Origin: Arthrobacter crystallopoietes
GTDB taxonomy: Bacteria; Actinomycetota; Actinomycetes; Actinomycetales; Micrococcaceae
Length of the DNA: 64,000 bases
NCBI RefSeq assembly: GCF_002849715.1
Contig: NZ_CP018863.1
Coordinates: forward strand, 806,001-870,000
Direction of reading: 5' to 3'
Both the position numbers and the translations under genes were made by a program. This document shows, piece by piece, positions 24,870-34,660 of this stretch; within the stretch, counting starts at the first letter, position 1, and each line of letters starts with the position of its first letter. Under the pieces are notes generated by a model, which searched no databases, had not been told where the DNA came from, and saw nothing but the letters and a program-made list of their open reading frames with translations.

Positions 24870-27617
24870 CTAACTACCAACGACGACGGCGGGGGCGCGT
24901 CCCAGGTGCTGGCGCATCAGTTCGGCGCGCGTACTGATGCCGAGCTTGGCATACACGTTGCGGAGGTGGAAGTCGATGGTGCGCGGGCTGAGGAAGAGCC
25001 GTGCGGCGACATCGCGGTTGGTCATGCCCTGCTGGACCAGGCCAGCGACCTGGAGTTCCTGCGGGGTCAGCGTTGCTGCGGTGGAAGGATCGCGCTTGCG
25101 TGCCGTCCTGCCGGAGGCGCGCAGTTCCTGGCCGGCGAGTTCCTCCCAGCGGGCGGCGCCGAGGTCAGCGAAGGTTTCCATCGCGGCCTGCAGCTGGGCG
25201 CGGGCATCGACCCGGCGGCGCTCCCGGCGCAGGAACCGGCCGTAGGCTAGCTGGGTCCGGGCACGGTCGAATACTCGCGGCGACGAGGCGTGGTGTTCCA
25301 GCGCCAACTGGTAGAGCTTTTCGGCGTCGGCCGGGTTGTCGGCCAGCAACGCGCGGCCGTGCTCGGTGCTGGCAGCCGCCCAGACGTTGCCCGTGGCCGC
25401 GGCGAATTCCTCCAGGTCCGCCAGCCGGCTGGCGGCCTCATCCTGCTGCCCGGTTGCCATCGCGGACTCGAAGAAGTCGATGGCGGCCAGCCGACGCGTC
25501 AACGGCAGTTCCAGCTGGGCCAGATGATGGTGGGCCGCTTCGGGCTGGCCGCTGTGGACGGCCTTGGCCCACAACCGGAGATCGTGGGTCAGGCCGGCGA
25601 CGATGCCCAGCGGATGGTTCGCCGCAACGTCGTCGGCCGCCGCCAGGTGGCGCGCGTAGCCGTCGTCGTTCTGCAAGGCATCGAGCAGGGCCAGCAGCGT
25701 CAGTGGTGAAGCGGTCAGGCCCGGCTGCCCGGTGCCGTTGGCCAGTTGCAGGGCTTCGGCCGCGCCGGCCCGGGCCTCGTCCCAGTTGCCGGTGGCCACA
25801 TCGGTGACGGCCCGCCGGGTCAGCGCGTAGAGCACCATGATCAGCGCGCCGGTGCCGCGCGCCCGGGCCAGCAGCAGGTTGTGGTACTTCAGCGAGGCGT
25901 CATCATCGCCCAAGTGCAGGGCTGCGATGCCGAGGTTGGGCAGCAGGTCCTGGTCCGCGTTCTCCAGCGACGCCCCGTCGGCGAAGGCCGCCCTGAGCAC
26001 CGGCGCGCCCTGCTCCATCTCGCCGCGGGACACGTGGTGCAGGCCCACCAGCAGGTGCCAGAAGCTGTGCTCCCGGGCGGGCGCGCCGGCCTCCGGAGGG
26101 ACCGCGACGTCGACGGGCGTGATGCCGATGCCGGAGTCGCCGCCGAAGGAAGCAAGCGCGGCGGCGAACATCGCCATTTCCCGCGCACGCACAGGATCCG
26201 CCTGGGCTACATCGCGGGCGCCCTGCAGGATCATATGGTGGCCCAACTGGAGAGAACCGGTGTTCCACTCGATCCGGGCACGACGACGAACCGCGTCTGC
26301 GCGGAGTCCCGGGCTTCCGGCCATGGCTACCGCGGCGTCGCTGAGGGTCCGGGCACGGGCAGCCTGTCCCGCCAGCCACGCGCTGCCGGCCGCCTCATAC
26401 AAACGCCGTGCCTTGGCTTCGGCGTCGAGGGTCAGCTCCGCGGCGCGTTCCCAGGCAGCGCTGGCGGCCTCGTGCCCGCCGCGGCTGCGCGCCCTTTCGG
26501 CCACCTGGTCCAGTTCGGCGGCCACCGCTTCGTCGTCGTCCTCCGCAGCCGCGGCCAGATGCCAGACCCGGCGGTCCGGGCTGTGCTCCTGGGCCAGCAC
26601 CTCCGCCAGTGCAGCGTGGGCCTGCCGGCGCCGGTAGGCCCTGGCGGAACCGTAGACGGCCGAGCGGACCAGCGGATGGCGCAGCTGCAGCCTCCCGTCC
26701 GCGACCTTCAGCAGGCCGGATTGTTCCACCGCATCGAGCGCGTCGTCGCCCGCGCCCAGCGCCTTGGCTGCTTGCCGCACGGTGGTGAGCTGGCCGGCGT
26801 CGTCCGCCGCTGCCACGAGAAGCCAGGTTTGCGCGTGCTCCGGCAAGCGCCGGCAGCGGTCCAGAAAGGCCCGCTCCACGCCGGCGGTGAGCGGCAGATG
26901 GTGCGGCAGTCCCGACGTTCCGGCCAGTTGTTCGGGCGACAAGGACCCGGCCAGCTCCACCAGGGCCAGCGGATTGCCGGCGGTGCTGCGCACCAGCTCG
27001 CCGGTGACTTCGGCCGGAACAACGACGCCGGAATGCTCGGCCAGCAGCTCTGCCGCCGTCTGCTCATCAACGCCCGCCAGCGCCAATGCCGGCAGGTCGC
27101 CGTAGTCGAACTGGCGCTCGTCGCCGTCGCGGGCGGCGAACAGCACCGCCACCCGCTCCGCGTCCAGCCGGCGTGCCACGAACAGCAGCGCCGCGGCCGA
27201 GACGTCGTCCAGCCACTGCGCATCGTCGATGACCGCCAGCACGGGCTGGTGCTCGGCGGCTTCGGCCAGCAGGCTCAACGCGGCGAGGAAGATCAGGAAC
27301 CGGTCCACGCTCTCGGTGGCGATTTCGCCGAAGGCGGCCTTCAGCGCGTGGGCCTGCGGTTCGGGGAGCCGGTCTGTGTAGGACATGACTGGGCGCAGCA
27401 GCCGGTGCAGCGCAGCGAAGGCCAGCGGGGATTCGGACTCGATGCCCCGGGTCCGCAGTACGCGCAGGCCCTCGGCCCCGGTCACGGCGTCGTTGAGCAG
27501 CGTCGACTTGCCTACGCCCGGCAGGCCGTGGATGACAAGGGCGTTGCCCCGTGAAGTGCGGGCTTCTTCGATCAGCCCCACAATGACCGCGCGCTCCCGC
27601 GCCCTCCCCTGGATCAC
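24870..27617 (-). CDS. Large ATP-binding LuxR family regulator (LAL/MalT-like)
   Basis: 915 residues from a GTG at 27617 with no evident ribosome-binding site. The N-terminal ATPase has Walker A GLPGVGKST (31-39) and Walker B VLAVIDDAQWLDD. A long TPR-like helical middle follows (about 350-820). The C-terminus is a LuxR helix-turn-helix (TPQELQVAGLVQQGMTNRDV, RTIDFHLRNVYAKLG). Such STAND-type activators switch on when a small molecule or protein binds. It is divergent from the copper operon by 135 bases, though a link to copper is not established. Its last codons are read from a copy of the ACGACGGCGG word. Confidence 0.92.
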   Translation of the reverse strand: MIQGRARERAVIVGLIEEARTSRGNALVIHGLPGVGKSTLLNDAVTGAEGLRVLRTRGIESESPLAFAALHRLLRPVMSYTDRLPEPQAHALKAAFGEIATESVDRFLIFLAALSLLAEAAEHQPVLAVIDDAQWLDDVSAAALLFVARRLDAERVAVLFAARDGDERQFDYGDLPALALAGVDEQTAAELLAEHSGVVVPAEVTGELVRSTAGNPLALVELAGSLSPEQLAGTSGLPHHLPLTAGVERAFLDRCRRLPEHAQTWLLVAAADDAGQLTTVRQAAKALGAGDDALDAVEQSGLLKVADGRLQLRHPLVRSAVYGSARAYRRRQAHAALAEVLAQEHSPDRRVWHLAAAAEDDDEAVAAELDQVAERARSRGGHEAASAAWERAAELTLDAEAKARRLYEAAGSAWLAGQAARARTLSDAAVAMAGSPGLRADAVRRRARIEWNTGSLQLGHHMILQGARDVAQADPVRAREMAMFAAALASFGGDSGIGITPVDVAVPPEAGAPAREHSFWHLLVGLHHVSRGEMEQGAPVLRAAFADGASLENADQDLLPNLGIAALHLGDDDASLKYHNLLLARARGTGALIMVLYALTRRAVTDVATGNWDEARAGAAEALQLANGTGQPGLTASPLTLLALLDALQNDDGYARHLAAADDVAANHPLGIVAGLTHDLRLWAKAVHSGQPEAAHHHLAQLELPLTRRLAAIDFFESAMATGQQDEAASRLADLEEFAAATGNVWAAASTEHGRALLADNPADAEKLYQLALEHHASSPRVFDRARTQLAYGRFLRRERRRVDARAQLQAAMETFADLGAARWEELAGQELRASGRTARKRDPSTAATLTPQELQVAGLVQQGMTNRDVAARLFLSPRTIDFHLRNVYAKLGISTRAELMRQHLGRAPAVVVGS

Positions 27618-27630
27618 CGCACGATTCTAC

Positions 27631-27660
27631 CAACGGCCGTTGGGAAAACCCGGTGGTTTT
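27631..27660. promoter_or_regulatory. Two adjacent dyads between LuxR and copZ
   Basis: CAACGGCCGTTG (27631-27642) is a perfect palindrome, and AAAACC-CGGT-GGTTTT (27645-27660) a perfect inverted repeat. They occupy the divergent control region and could bind a copper sensor or the LuxR itself. No CsoR, CueR or CopY gene is visible in this window. Confidence 0.4.
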
Positions 27661-27752
27661 ACCGGTCCGAACTGCCCCTCCCGAGCCGGAAGATCGACCT
27701 ACCGAAAACCGGAAAAACCAAAACTCAAAGCACATCTCACCAAGGAGCAACC

Positions 27753-27998
27753 ATGTCCCTCCGCTTCCGCCGCAGCCAGCCGGACGAAGGCCAGCTGATC
27801 CGAACCACCTACCAGGTAGCCGGCATGTCCTGCGGGCATTGCGAGACCGCGGTCAAGACCGAGATCGGCAGCCTGGCGTCGGTGACCGGCGTCGACGTCG
27901 ACCTTTCCTCGGGGGCGGTCACCGTAGCGAGCCAGCGTCCGCTGGCCCGCAACGACGTCGCCGCCGCAGTGACCGAGGCCGGCTACACCCTCATCTGA
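27753..27998 (+). CDS. Copper chaperone CopZ (HMA domain)
   Basis: 81 residues. The metal motif is GMSCGHC, followed by the ferredoxin-like betaalphabeta pattern (TAVKTEIGSLASVTGVDVDL). The ATG follows AAGGAG. It would hand Cu(I) to the ATPase encoded 650 bases downstream. It is first in the copper operon. Confidence 0.92.
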   Translation: MSLRFRRSQPDEGQLIRTTYQVAGMSCGHCETAVKTEIGSLASVTGVDVDLSSGAVTVASQRPLARNDVAAAVTEAGYTLI

Positions 27999-28055
27999 CC
28001 GCCCGCCCCTCCTGCTGCTCCCCTCCTCACCTCCACAATCTTCAAAGGTAAAACA

Positions 28056-28565
28056 ATGAACAACACCGAACTGCACGCCTCCACCAGCACGACCACCACG
28101 TCCCCCACCACCAGCCGCGGCAGGCGTATCTGGCTTTTCACTCGGCACTACCTGGAAATGGTGGTCGCCATGATCCTGGGCATGGTCGTCCTCGGCCCGG
28201 TCTGGAACTGGCTGACCCGCGCCGCCGGTGTCTCCGCCGTGTTCGACCGGCCGGATGTGGCCTCACTGGTCATGGCGACGAACATGACCGTGGCGATGGG
28301 CGCCTGGATGAAGTTCCGCGGGCACGGCTGGGCACCGATTATCGAGATGGGCGCGGCCATGTACCTGCCGTTCATCGTGCTCTTCGTCCCGCTCTGGATG
28401 GGCGCGATCGACGGCCATACTGTGATGGCCGCCGGGCACCTGCTGATGCTGCCGGCGATGGCCATCGCGATGCTGCTGCGGCTGGACGAATACACCCAGG
28501 ACCATGCGCACCACCGCCACTCCGCCGACCAGGCCCACGAGCACCACGCGCACAAACACGCCTGA
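28056..28565 (+). CDS. Copper-operon membrane protein with His-rich tail
   Basis: 169 residues. After a Thr/Ser-rich start there are four membrane segments (VVAMILGMVVLGPVWNWL, SLVMATNMTVAMGAWMKF, IIEMGAAMYLPFIVLFV, VMAAGHLLMLPAMAIAML). These helices are rich in Met (MATNMTVAMGAWM), and the C-terminal tail is crowded with His (DHAHHRHSADQAHEHHAHKH). Met and His together suggest Cu(I)/Cu(II) binding. Relatives in other actinobacterial copper operons are sometimes labelled FliP, which is not supported. A role in copper transfer or sensing is inferred. Confidence 0.75.
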   Translation: MNNTELHASTSTTTTSPTTSRGRRIWLFTRHYLEMVVAMILGMVVLGPVWNWLTRAAGVSAVFDRPDVASLVMATNMTVAMGAWMKFRGHGWAPIIEMGAAMYLPFIVLFVPLWMGAIDGHTVMAAGHLLMLPAMAIAMLLRLDEYTQDHAHHRHSADQAHEHHAHKHA

Positions 28566-28661
28566 GCCGGCCCACCGCTTCCCCGCCGGGCTGCCGCTGC
28601 TTACCGAAGTAGCCGCTGCCCGGCGCAACCCCTTGAACAAAACAGACCGAAAGGAATGACC

Positions 28662-31600
28662 GTGAGTACCTCGGTTCTGGCTGAATGCACGCTCGAGATC
28701 GGCGGCATGACCTGCGCCTCCTGTGTAGGCCGGGTGGAAAAAGCCCTGACAAAGCTCGACGGCGTGGCCTCCGCCCACGTCAACCTCGCCACCGAAGCGG
28801 CCCGGGTTTCGTACAACCCGGACGCGGTCGGGCTCGAGGACCTCACCGCCGCGGTCATCGCGGCCGGCTACACCGGCAGCCTCCGGCAGCTCCCCCAGAC
28901 GCCGGCGCCCGACGTACGGAAGGTGCCGGAGCCGCCGTCGTCCGTTGATGATGACAGGGAGGCCCGCCGCGACGCGGAACTTGCCGGACTCAAGCGGAAG
29001 TGGCAGGTCGCGTTGGCGGCCGGGCTGTCCCTGATGGCGGTGATGTATGTGCCGCTGCCGATCGATGCGATGGACTGGCTGATGCCGCTGCTGCTGGTGG
29101 TCGCCACCGCGGTGCAGTTCTGGGCCGGCCGCGGGATCTACGCCGCAGCCTGGGCCGCCGCCCGGCACCGCAGTACCAACATGAACACGCTCGTGGCCCT
29201 CGGAACCGGGGTGGCGTACGGCTACAGCGCCTTCGTCACCCTGTGGCCGGGCGTGGCCGAGAGCCAGGGCCTGCCGCTGCACGTCTACTTCGAGACGTCG
29301 CTGGTCATCATCGCACTGGTGCTGATGGGCAAGTGGCTGGAGGGCCGGGCGAAGAAGCAGACAGCCGCGGCGATCAAGGCGCTGGCCGGACTGTCGCCCA
29401 AAACGGCGCGCGTGATCCGCGGCGGCGTCGAGCTGGATGTGCCCGTGGACGACGTCGTTGTTGGTGATCTAGTGCGGGTCCGCCCGGGCGAAAAAGTTCC
29501 GGTCGACGGCGTGGTCACCGAAGGCGCGTCCGCGGTGGACGAGAGCATGCTGACCGGCGAGAGCATGCCGGTGGACAAGCGGCCCGGCGACACCGCCATC
29601 GGCGGGACCATCAACCGGACCGGCTCCCTGGTGCTGCGCGCCACCGCCGTGGGCGCCGACACCGCGCTGGCACAGATCATCCGCCTGGTCGAGGACGCGC
29701 AGGGTTCGCGGGCGCCGATGCAGCGGCTGGCCGACAAGGTTTCCGCGTGGTTTGTCCCCGCGGTGCTGCTCATCGCCGCCGGCACGTTCGCCGGCTGGGC
29801 GCTGTTCGGTCCGGACACCGGCCGGCTGACGCTGGCCATCGGCACCGCGATCGCCGTCCTCATCATCGCCTGCCCGTGCGCGCTGGGCCTCGCCACCCCG
29901 ACGGCCGTCATGGTGGGCACCGGCAAGGCGGCCGAGCTGGGCATCCTGATCGGCAACGGCGAAGCGCTCGAACAGGCCCGCCGGCTGACCGCCGTCGTCC
30001 TCGACAAGACCGGCACGATCACCACCGGCCGTCCCCGACTGACCGAAATTACGACGGCGGGGGCTTGGGACCGCGACGAAATCCTCGCCTTGGTGGGGGC
30101 GGCCGAGCGCGGCAGCGAGCACCCGCTCGGTGAAGCCATTGTTGCCGCAGCCCGCGAGCGCGCGGCGGAGCGGGGTCTGGAGTTGCCGGAAGCCGAGAAG
30201 TTCGAGGCACTGCCGGGCCACGGTATCGATGCCGAGGTGGCCGGCCGGCACATCCTGATCGGCAACCGAGCGCTGGTGGTTTCGGCTGGCCGCCTGGGCA
30301 CCGCAGTTGCCCGGCTCGACGCCGCTGCCGCCGAGGCCGCACGGCAAGGCCAAACCCCGGTGTACGTCGCCATCGACGGCGAGCCCGCCGCGCTGCTCAC
30401 CGTCGCGGACAGCATCCGGCCCGAATCCGCCGAGGCCATCGCCCAGCTGAAGGCGCTCGGCGTCGAGGTCTGGATGCTGACCGGCGACAACACCGCCACC
30501 GCCGCCGCGGTAGCCCGGTCCGTCGGGATCGAGCACGTGATGGCCGAGGTCCTGCCCGGCGAAAAGGCGGACCGGATCAGCGCCCTGCAGCGCGAGGGCC
30601 ACGTTGTCGCCATGGCCGGTGACGGCATCAACGATGCTCCCGCACTGGCGCAGTCGGATCTGGGCATCGCCATCGGCACCGGAACCGACGTCGCCATCGC
30701 CGCCTCGGACATCACGCTGGTGGGTGGGGACCTGCGCGGCTTCGTGTCCGCGATCGCCCTCTCCCGACGCACCGTCGCCACCATCAAGCAGGGCCTGTTC
30801 TGGGCCTTCGCCTACAACGCGCTGCTCATCCCGGTGGCGGCCGGGGCGCTGCACTTCGCCGGCGGGATCCTGCTGGACCCCATCCTGGCCTCGGCGGCGA
30901 TGGCAATGAGTTCGGTCAGCGTGGTCACCAACGCCCTGCGCCTGCGCGGCTTCCGCCGCCCAGCCGGCGTGCAGGAGATCCTGCATCCGCCGCTGCGTGC
31001 GCGGGTCGGCCAGTACGCCTACCTCACCGGTGTGGCCGCCGTCGCCGTCGCACTGGGAACCGCCTTCACCCTGCTCAGCCACACCGACGCGGCGCAACGC
31101 GGCATGAACGGCGTGCTCGCCTGGACCCAGTCCACCGGCATGCCGATGCGCCCGGCCATGAGCACCATGATGACCACCGACGTCGACCCGCTCCCCGCCG
31201 AGGAAGCCGACGTCAACGTCCGGCTCGACGTACCCGCAGCCACGCGGCCCGGCGAACCCACCCGGGTTTTGGTGGAGCTCACCGACGCCACCACCGGTGC
31301 GCCGCTCAAGGACCTGGGCCTGAGCCACGAAGTCTGGATGCACCTGATTGTCACCCGCGACGATCTGGGCAGCTTCGCCCACGTCCACCCCGAGCCGACC
31401 GGCCAACCGGGACAGCTCGCCGTCGAACTCACCTTCCCCACCACCGGCAACTACCTGGTCAACACCGAGTTCCGCAGGCAGGGCCAGATGCAGGACATCC
31501 ATGCCGACCAGCAGCTGCGCGTCGGCGGCACCGCCACCCCGAATCCGGAAACGCTCACAGAAAGCCCGCGCACCCAGATTAACGACGGCGTCCGCGTCAT

Positions 31601-31952
31601 CTTGGAGGGCGAGGCAACGGCCGGACAGACCAGCGAGCTCTCCTTCACCTTCGCCGATGCCGCCACGGGTCGGCCAATCAGCAGCCTGAAGCCGTATCTG
31701 GCGGCAGCCGGACACGTAGTGATCATGGACGCGGCCGGCGAGGAGTTCGCGCACGAACACGCCGACGTCGAAGACGCCGACGGCAATCCGGTCTTCGCCC
31801 TGCCCGGCCAGCAGTTCGGACCCGAACTCACCGTCCACGCCCACTTCGACAAGCCGGGCCTCTACCGATTGTGGGGCCAGTTCCGGCTGCCGGATGACCG
31901 CGTGATCACGGCGCCCTTCACGGTCCAGGTCACCGACGACGGCAATGGATGA
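28662..31952 (+). CDS. Cu(+)-translocating P-type ATPase with long C-terminal extracytoplasmic domain
   Basis: 1096 residues from the GTG at 28662, six bases after AAGGA; the ATG at 28656 abuts that site. An N-terminal HMA domain has GMTCASC. The P1B core has the CPC motif (about 404-406), DKTGT (448-452), the HP pair (487-488) and GDGINDAP (653-660). It differs from ordinary 750-residue CopA: an extra membrane segment ([19 protein letters not shown], about 785-805), a Met-rich linker ([15 protein letters not shown]), and about 245 further residues with two beta-type modules containing [27 protein letters not shown] and VHAHFDKPG. The extra helix should place this end outside the cell. Confidence 0.93.
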   Translation: MSTSVLAECTLEIGGMTCASCVGRVEKALTKLDGVASAHVNLATEAARVSYNPDAVGLEDLTAAVIAAGYTGSLRQLPQTPAPDVRKVPEPPSSVDDDREARRDAELAGLKRKWQVALAAGLSLMAVMYVPLPIDAMDWLMPLLLVVATAVQFWAGRGIYAAAWAAARHRSTNMNTLVALGTGVAYGYSAFVTLWPGVAESQGLPLHVYFETSLVIIALVLMGKWLEGRAKKQTAAAIKALAGLSPKTARVIRGGVELDVPVDDVVVGDLVRVRPGEKVPVDGVVTEGASAVDESMLTGESMPVDKRPGDTAIGGTINRTGSLVLRATAVGADTALAQIIRLVEDAQGSRAPMQRLADKVSAWFVPAVLLIAAGTFAGWALFGPDTGRLTLAIGTAIAVLIIACPCALGLATPTAVMVGTGKAAELGILIGNGEALEQARRLTAVVLDKTGTITTGRPRLTEITTAGAWDRDEILALVGAAERGSEHPLGEAIVAAARERAAERGLELPEAEKFEALPGHGIDAEVAGRHILIGNRALVVSAGRLGTAVARLDAAAAEAARQGQTPVYVAIDGEPAALLTVADSIRPESAEAIAQLKALGVEVWMLTGDNTATAAAVARSVGIEHVMAEVLPGEKADRISALQREGHVVAMAGDGINDAPALAQSDLGIAIGTGTDVAIAASDITLVGGDLRGFVSAIALSRRTVATIKQGLFWAFAYNALLIPVAAGALHFAGGILLDPILASAAMAMSSVSVVTNALRLRGFRRPAGVQEILHPPLRARVGQYAYLTGVAAVAVALGTAFTLLSHTDAAQRGMNGVLAWTQSTGMPMRPAMSTMMTTDVDPLPAEEADVNVRLDVPAATRPGEPTRVLVELTDATTGAPLKDLGLSHEVWMHLIVTRDDLGSFAHVHPEPTGQPGQLAVELTFPTTGNYLVNTEFRRQGQMQDIHADQQLRVGGTATPNPETLTESPRTQINDGVRVILEGEATAGQTSELSFTFADAATGRPISSLKPYLAAAGHVVIMDAAGEEFAHEHADVEDADGNPVFALPGQQFGPELTVHAHFDKPGLYRLWGQFRLPDDRVITAPFTVQVTDDGNG

Positions 31953-31973
31953 GCGCGGCTGGCGGTATTCTCA

Positions 31974-32777
31974 ATGATCATGCCGAAATTCACCTGTCCT
32001 GATGGCCTTGCCGTTGCCTACCGAACAAGCGGCCAGGGCACACCTCTTCTGCTGCTGAGTGGTCAGGGTAACGGGATGGGCTGGTGGGATCCGATCGTCG
32101 CCGATTTCGAGTCCGACCATCTGGTCATCCGCTTCGACTATCTGGGGACCGGCGGCAGCGACGCGCCCGCCTCGGGCTATTCGCTCGGCAGGTTCGCCGA
32201 TGATGCCGCGGCACTGCTGGACCATCTGGGGATCGAATCGAGCGCCGTCTACGGCACGTCCATGGGCGGAAAGGTGGCGCAGCAACTGGCACTGCGCCAC
32301 CCTGCCCGCGTCAACTCCCTCGTCATCGGCTGCTCCTCTACCGGAGGGCCGAACACGCTCCGGATGCCCAAGGAGATCAGCTCCCGAATCGCAGATCCGG
32401 CGTCCAAGGAAGCACTCCTGACCGACCTCATGTATTCGTCCGCCTGGACGGCCGAGCGCCCCGGCCCCTATGCCACCTTGGGTGAAGCAAAGACTCCCCA
32501 GGCTCGGCTGGGCCACCGGCGGGCAAGCAACGGTCACGACGCGTGGGACCAGTTGGGCGCCATCGCGGTTCCCACCCTGGTCCTGCACGGCAGCGACGAC
32601 TTGATGGTTCCGCCGGCCAATGCCGATCTCCTGGCCGGCCGGATCCCCAACGCCCAAGTGCGCATCATTCCCGGCGGACGCCACGCGTACTTCGAAGAAT
32701 GCCGCGAGGTCGCCAGCCCGATCGTCCTGGATTTCCTGGCAGAGGTGTTGGCCGCGCCTTCTAACGACTCAAAATAA
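31974..32777 (+). CDS. Alpha/beta hydrolase
   Basis: 267 residues. The nucleophile elbow is YGTSMGGKVAQ, the oxyanion region LLLSGQGNGMGWWD, and the final His GGRHAYFEE. The ATGs at 31974 and 31980 are both possible; a TATTCT -10 element at 31966-31971 suggests a leaderless start. It begins 21 bases after the copper ATPase, but its own promoter makes operon membership uncertain. The fold resembles esterases and dehalogenase-like lactonases; substrate unknown. Confidence 0.85.
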   Translation: MIMPKFTCPDGLAVAYRTSGQGTPLLLLSGQGNGMGWWDPIVADFESDHLVIRFDYLGTGGSDAPASGYSLGRFADDAAALLDHLGIESSAVYGTSMGGKVAQQLALRHPARVNSLVIGCSSTGGPNTLRMPKEISSRIADPASKEALLTDLMYSSAWTAERPGPYATLGEAKTPQARLGHRRASNGHDAWDQLGAIAVPTLVLHGSDDLMVPPANADLLAGRIPNAQVRIIPGGRHAYFEECREVASPIVLDFLAEVLAAPSNDSK

Positions 32778-32820
32778 GCACCATTGGACTGCCCTCAGGC
32801 CAGCGTCTAGCGTAAGTCTT

Positions 32821-33627
32821 ATGTCAGGGGAGCCCGCTGAAAAACTGCCAGCAAAGTCGACCAACAATCCGCTGCTTGTGCTGGGGAAAATCACGTCGAT
32901 CCTCGATGCCTTCTCCCTGACGCGGCCGGTACTGACGCTGGCCGATATCCGTGAGGCAACCGGCATGCCGACGTCCACCGTGCAGCGGCTGGTCACCAAC
33001 CTGACGTCCCAAGGCTTCCTTGACCGCGAGGAAGATGCCTACCGGATCGGCCTCAAAATGGCGTATTGGGCGGCGCCGGCGACGCGGGGCAAAGCTGTTC
33101 TCGACGTCATCAGCCCGCTGCTGAAGGACCTGCGCGACACCACGGGCGAGACGGCCTGCTTCTTCCGTGCCGAGCAGCACTACCGTGTCTGCGTTGCTCT
33201 GGCGGAAACGCGGCACGCACTCCGGCGGGAGATGCACTTGGGAAAGATCCTGCCTCTGCATGCTGGATCGGCCGGGCGCGTGCTGCTGGCGTGGGATCCG
33301 GAATTGCTGGCCGAGCTGGTCAAGAACCCGCTGCCGCCGCTCACCGAGTCCACGATCACCAGTTCCGAAGACCTCGAGACAGTAGTAAAACAGACCCGAA
33401 CCGATGGTTTTGCCATCACCACCGATGAGCGCGAGACCGGGGCCTCAGGCCTGTCCGCCCCAGTCTTCGACTCCGCGGCCGGCCTGGTCGGCGCCGTGAC
33501 GATCAGCGGCCCGACCATGCGCATGCCCCGGCAGGTCTGCGAGGACTGGGTGGAGACCCTCCTGCAGACCGCCGAACGCATGACGCGGCTCATCGGCGGA
33601 CGCTTCCCCGGCGAGCCAAAAGCCTGA
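32821..33627 (+). CDS. IclR family transcriptional regulator
   Basis: 268 residues from the ATG at 32821, with no ribosome-binding site. Residues about 15-75 form the winged helix (ILDAFSLTRPVLTLADIREA, TSTVQRLVTNLTSQGFLDR). The rest is the IclR effector domain (LPLHAGSAGRVLLAW, GFAITTDERETGASGLSAPV). It converges with the hydroxyacid dehydrogenase gene of the GntP-CaiB-lyase operon and is the likely regulator of that operon. Confidence 0.9.
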   Translation: MSGEPAEKLPAKSTNNPLLVLGKITSILDAFSLTRPVLTLADIREATGMPTSTVQRLVTNLTSQGFLDREEDAYRIGLKMAYWAAPATRGKAVLDVISPLLKDLRDTTGETACFFRAEQHYRVCVALAETRHALRREMHLGKILPLHAGSAGRVLLAWDPELLAELVKNPLPPLTESTITSSEDLETVVKQTRTDGFAITTDERETGASGLSAPVFDSAAGLVGAVTISGPTMRMPRQVCEDWVETLLQTAERMTRLIGGRFPGEPKA

Positions 33628-33670
33628 CTGCAGACTTTCCACGCCCGTTAGTCCGGCGCGATCAGGATGC

Positions 33671-34660
33671 TCATGCCCACGCGTCCGGGTTGACGGCGTG
33701 TGGCGGGATCCGGCCCTCGGCCATGGCCACCGCGTTCAGCGCGCTCAGCCGCGCCATTTCGCTGCGCACCGGCACCGTGGCACTGCCGACGTGCGGCAGC
33801 AGGACCGTGTTGGGCAGCTCGGCCAGGCCCGGGGCCAGCCGCGGCTCGTCCTCGAAGACATCCAGGCCGGCACCGGCGATCGTGCCGTTCCGCAGAGCTT
33901 CAACCAGTGCGGCTTCGTCCACAATCGGGCCTCGGGCCGTGTTGATCAGGATGGCGCCGGGCTTCATCCGCTCCAGCACATCGGTATCCACCAGGTGCCG
34001 GGTCTGCTCATTGAGCGGGACGTGGACGGAGAGGAAGTCGCTGCGCTCCACCAGCTCGGTCCACGGCACCTGCCGGACCTTGCCGGTGAACTCGCCCAGC
34101 TCCTCGTCGCTGACCGGCCGGTCCCCCGGCGGCCGCGGCGCGAAGATCACCTCCATGCCGAAACCCAGCGCGCGCCGGGCGGTGGCACGGGCAATCCGGC
34201 CGAACCCGGCCAGCCCCAGGACGCGGCCGGACACATCGTGGCCCAGCATCAGCTCGGGCTCCCAGCCGTGGAAATTCCCCTCGCGGACGAGTCGGTCCGC
34301 CTCCACTACCCGCCGGGCAGTCCCGAGGATCAGCAGCAGGGCGATATCCGCCGTCGCGTCCGTGAGCACGCCGGGCGTATTGCCCACCATGATGCCGTTG
34401 GCCGTGGCGGCGTCCACATCAATATTGTTGTAGCCCACCGCGTAGTTGGAGACGCCGCGCAGCCGCGCCTGCGATAACAGCGGCGCGTCCATCTGGTCAC
34501 GCAGCTGCGTCAGTACGACGTCGTAATCGCCGGAGGCGCAGAGCTCGCCCAGCGTTTCATAATCCGGCAGCTCCGGCAGGACGGTGACCTGCCCGGCTGC
34601 CTCGAGCAGCTCCAGGCCGGGCGCGGGAACGGGTGTGGTGACGAGAAACCGGCTGCCCAT
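33671..34660 (-). CDS. D-isomer 2-hydroxyacid dehydrogenase (glyoxylate/hydroxypyruvate reductase type)
   Basis: 329 residues. Rossmann motif GLAGFGRIA (about 151-159); the catalytic Arg in NTARGPIVDEAALVEAL, Glu in DVFEDEPRL and His in LPHVGSAT are all present. The sequence is closest in style to GyaR/GhrB glyoxylate reductases. It is the last gene of the operon, starting one base after the lyase stop. Reduction of a 2-keto acid released by the lyase is a reasonable role, not shown. Confidence 0.9.
   Translation of the reverse strand: MGSRFLVTTPVPAPGLELLEAAGQVTVLPELPDYETLGELCASGDYDVVLTQLRDQMDAPLLSQARLRGVSNYAVGYNNIDVDAATANGIMVGNTPGVLTDATADIALLLILGTARRVVEADRLVREGNFHGWEPELMLGHDVSGRVLGLAGFGRIARATARRALGFGMEVIFAPRPPGDRPVSDEELGEFTGKVRQVPWTELVERSDFLSVHVPLNEQTRHLVDTDVLERMKPGAILINTARGPIVDEAALVEALRNGTIAGAGLDVFEDEPRLAPGLAELPNTVLLPHVGSATVPVRSEMARLSALNAVAMAEGRIPPHAVNPDAWA

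Noticed and set aside
25746..27554. 602-residue rightward open frame opposite the LuxR gene
   Set aside because: Antisense shadow; the LuxR frame has a P-loop and helix-turn-helix.
29469..31844. 791-residue leftward open frame opposite the copper ATPase
   Set aside because: Composition is the mirror of a high-GC gene; the forward strand holds a full P1B ATPase with all motifs.
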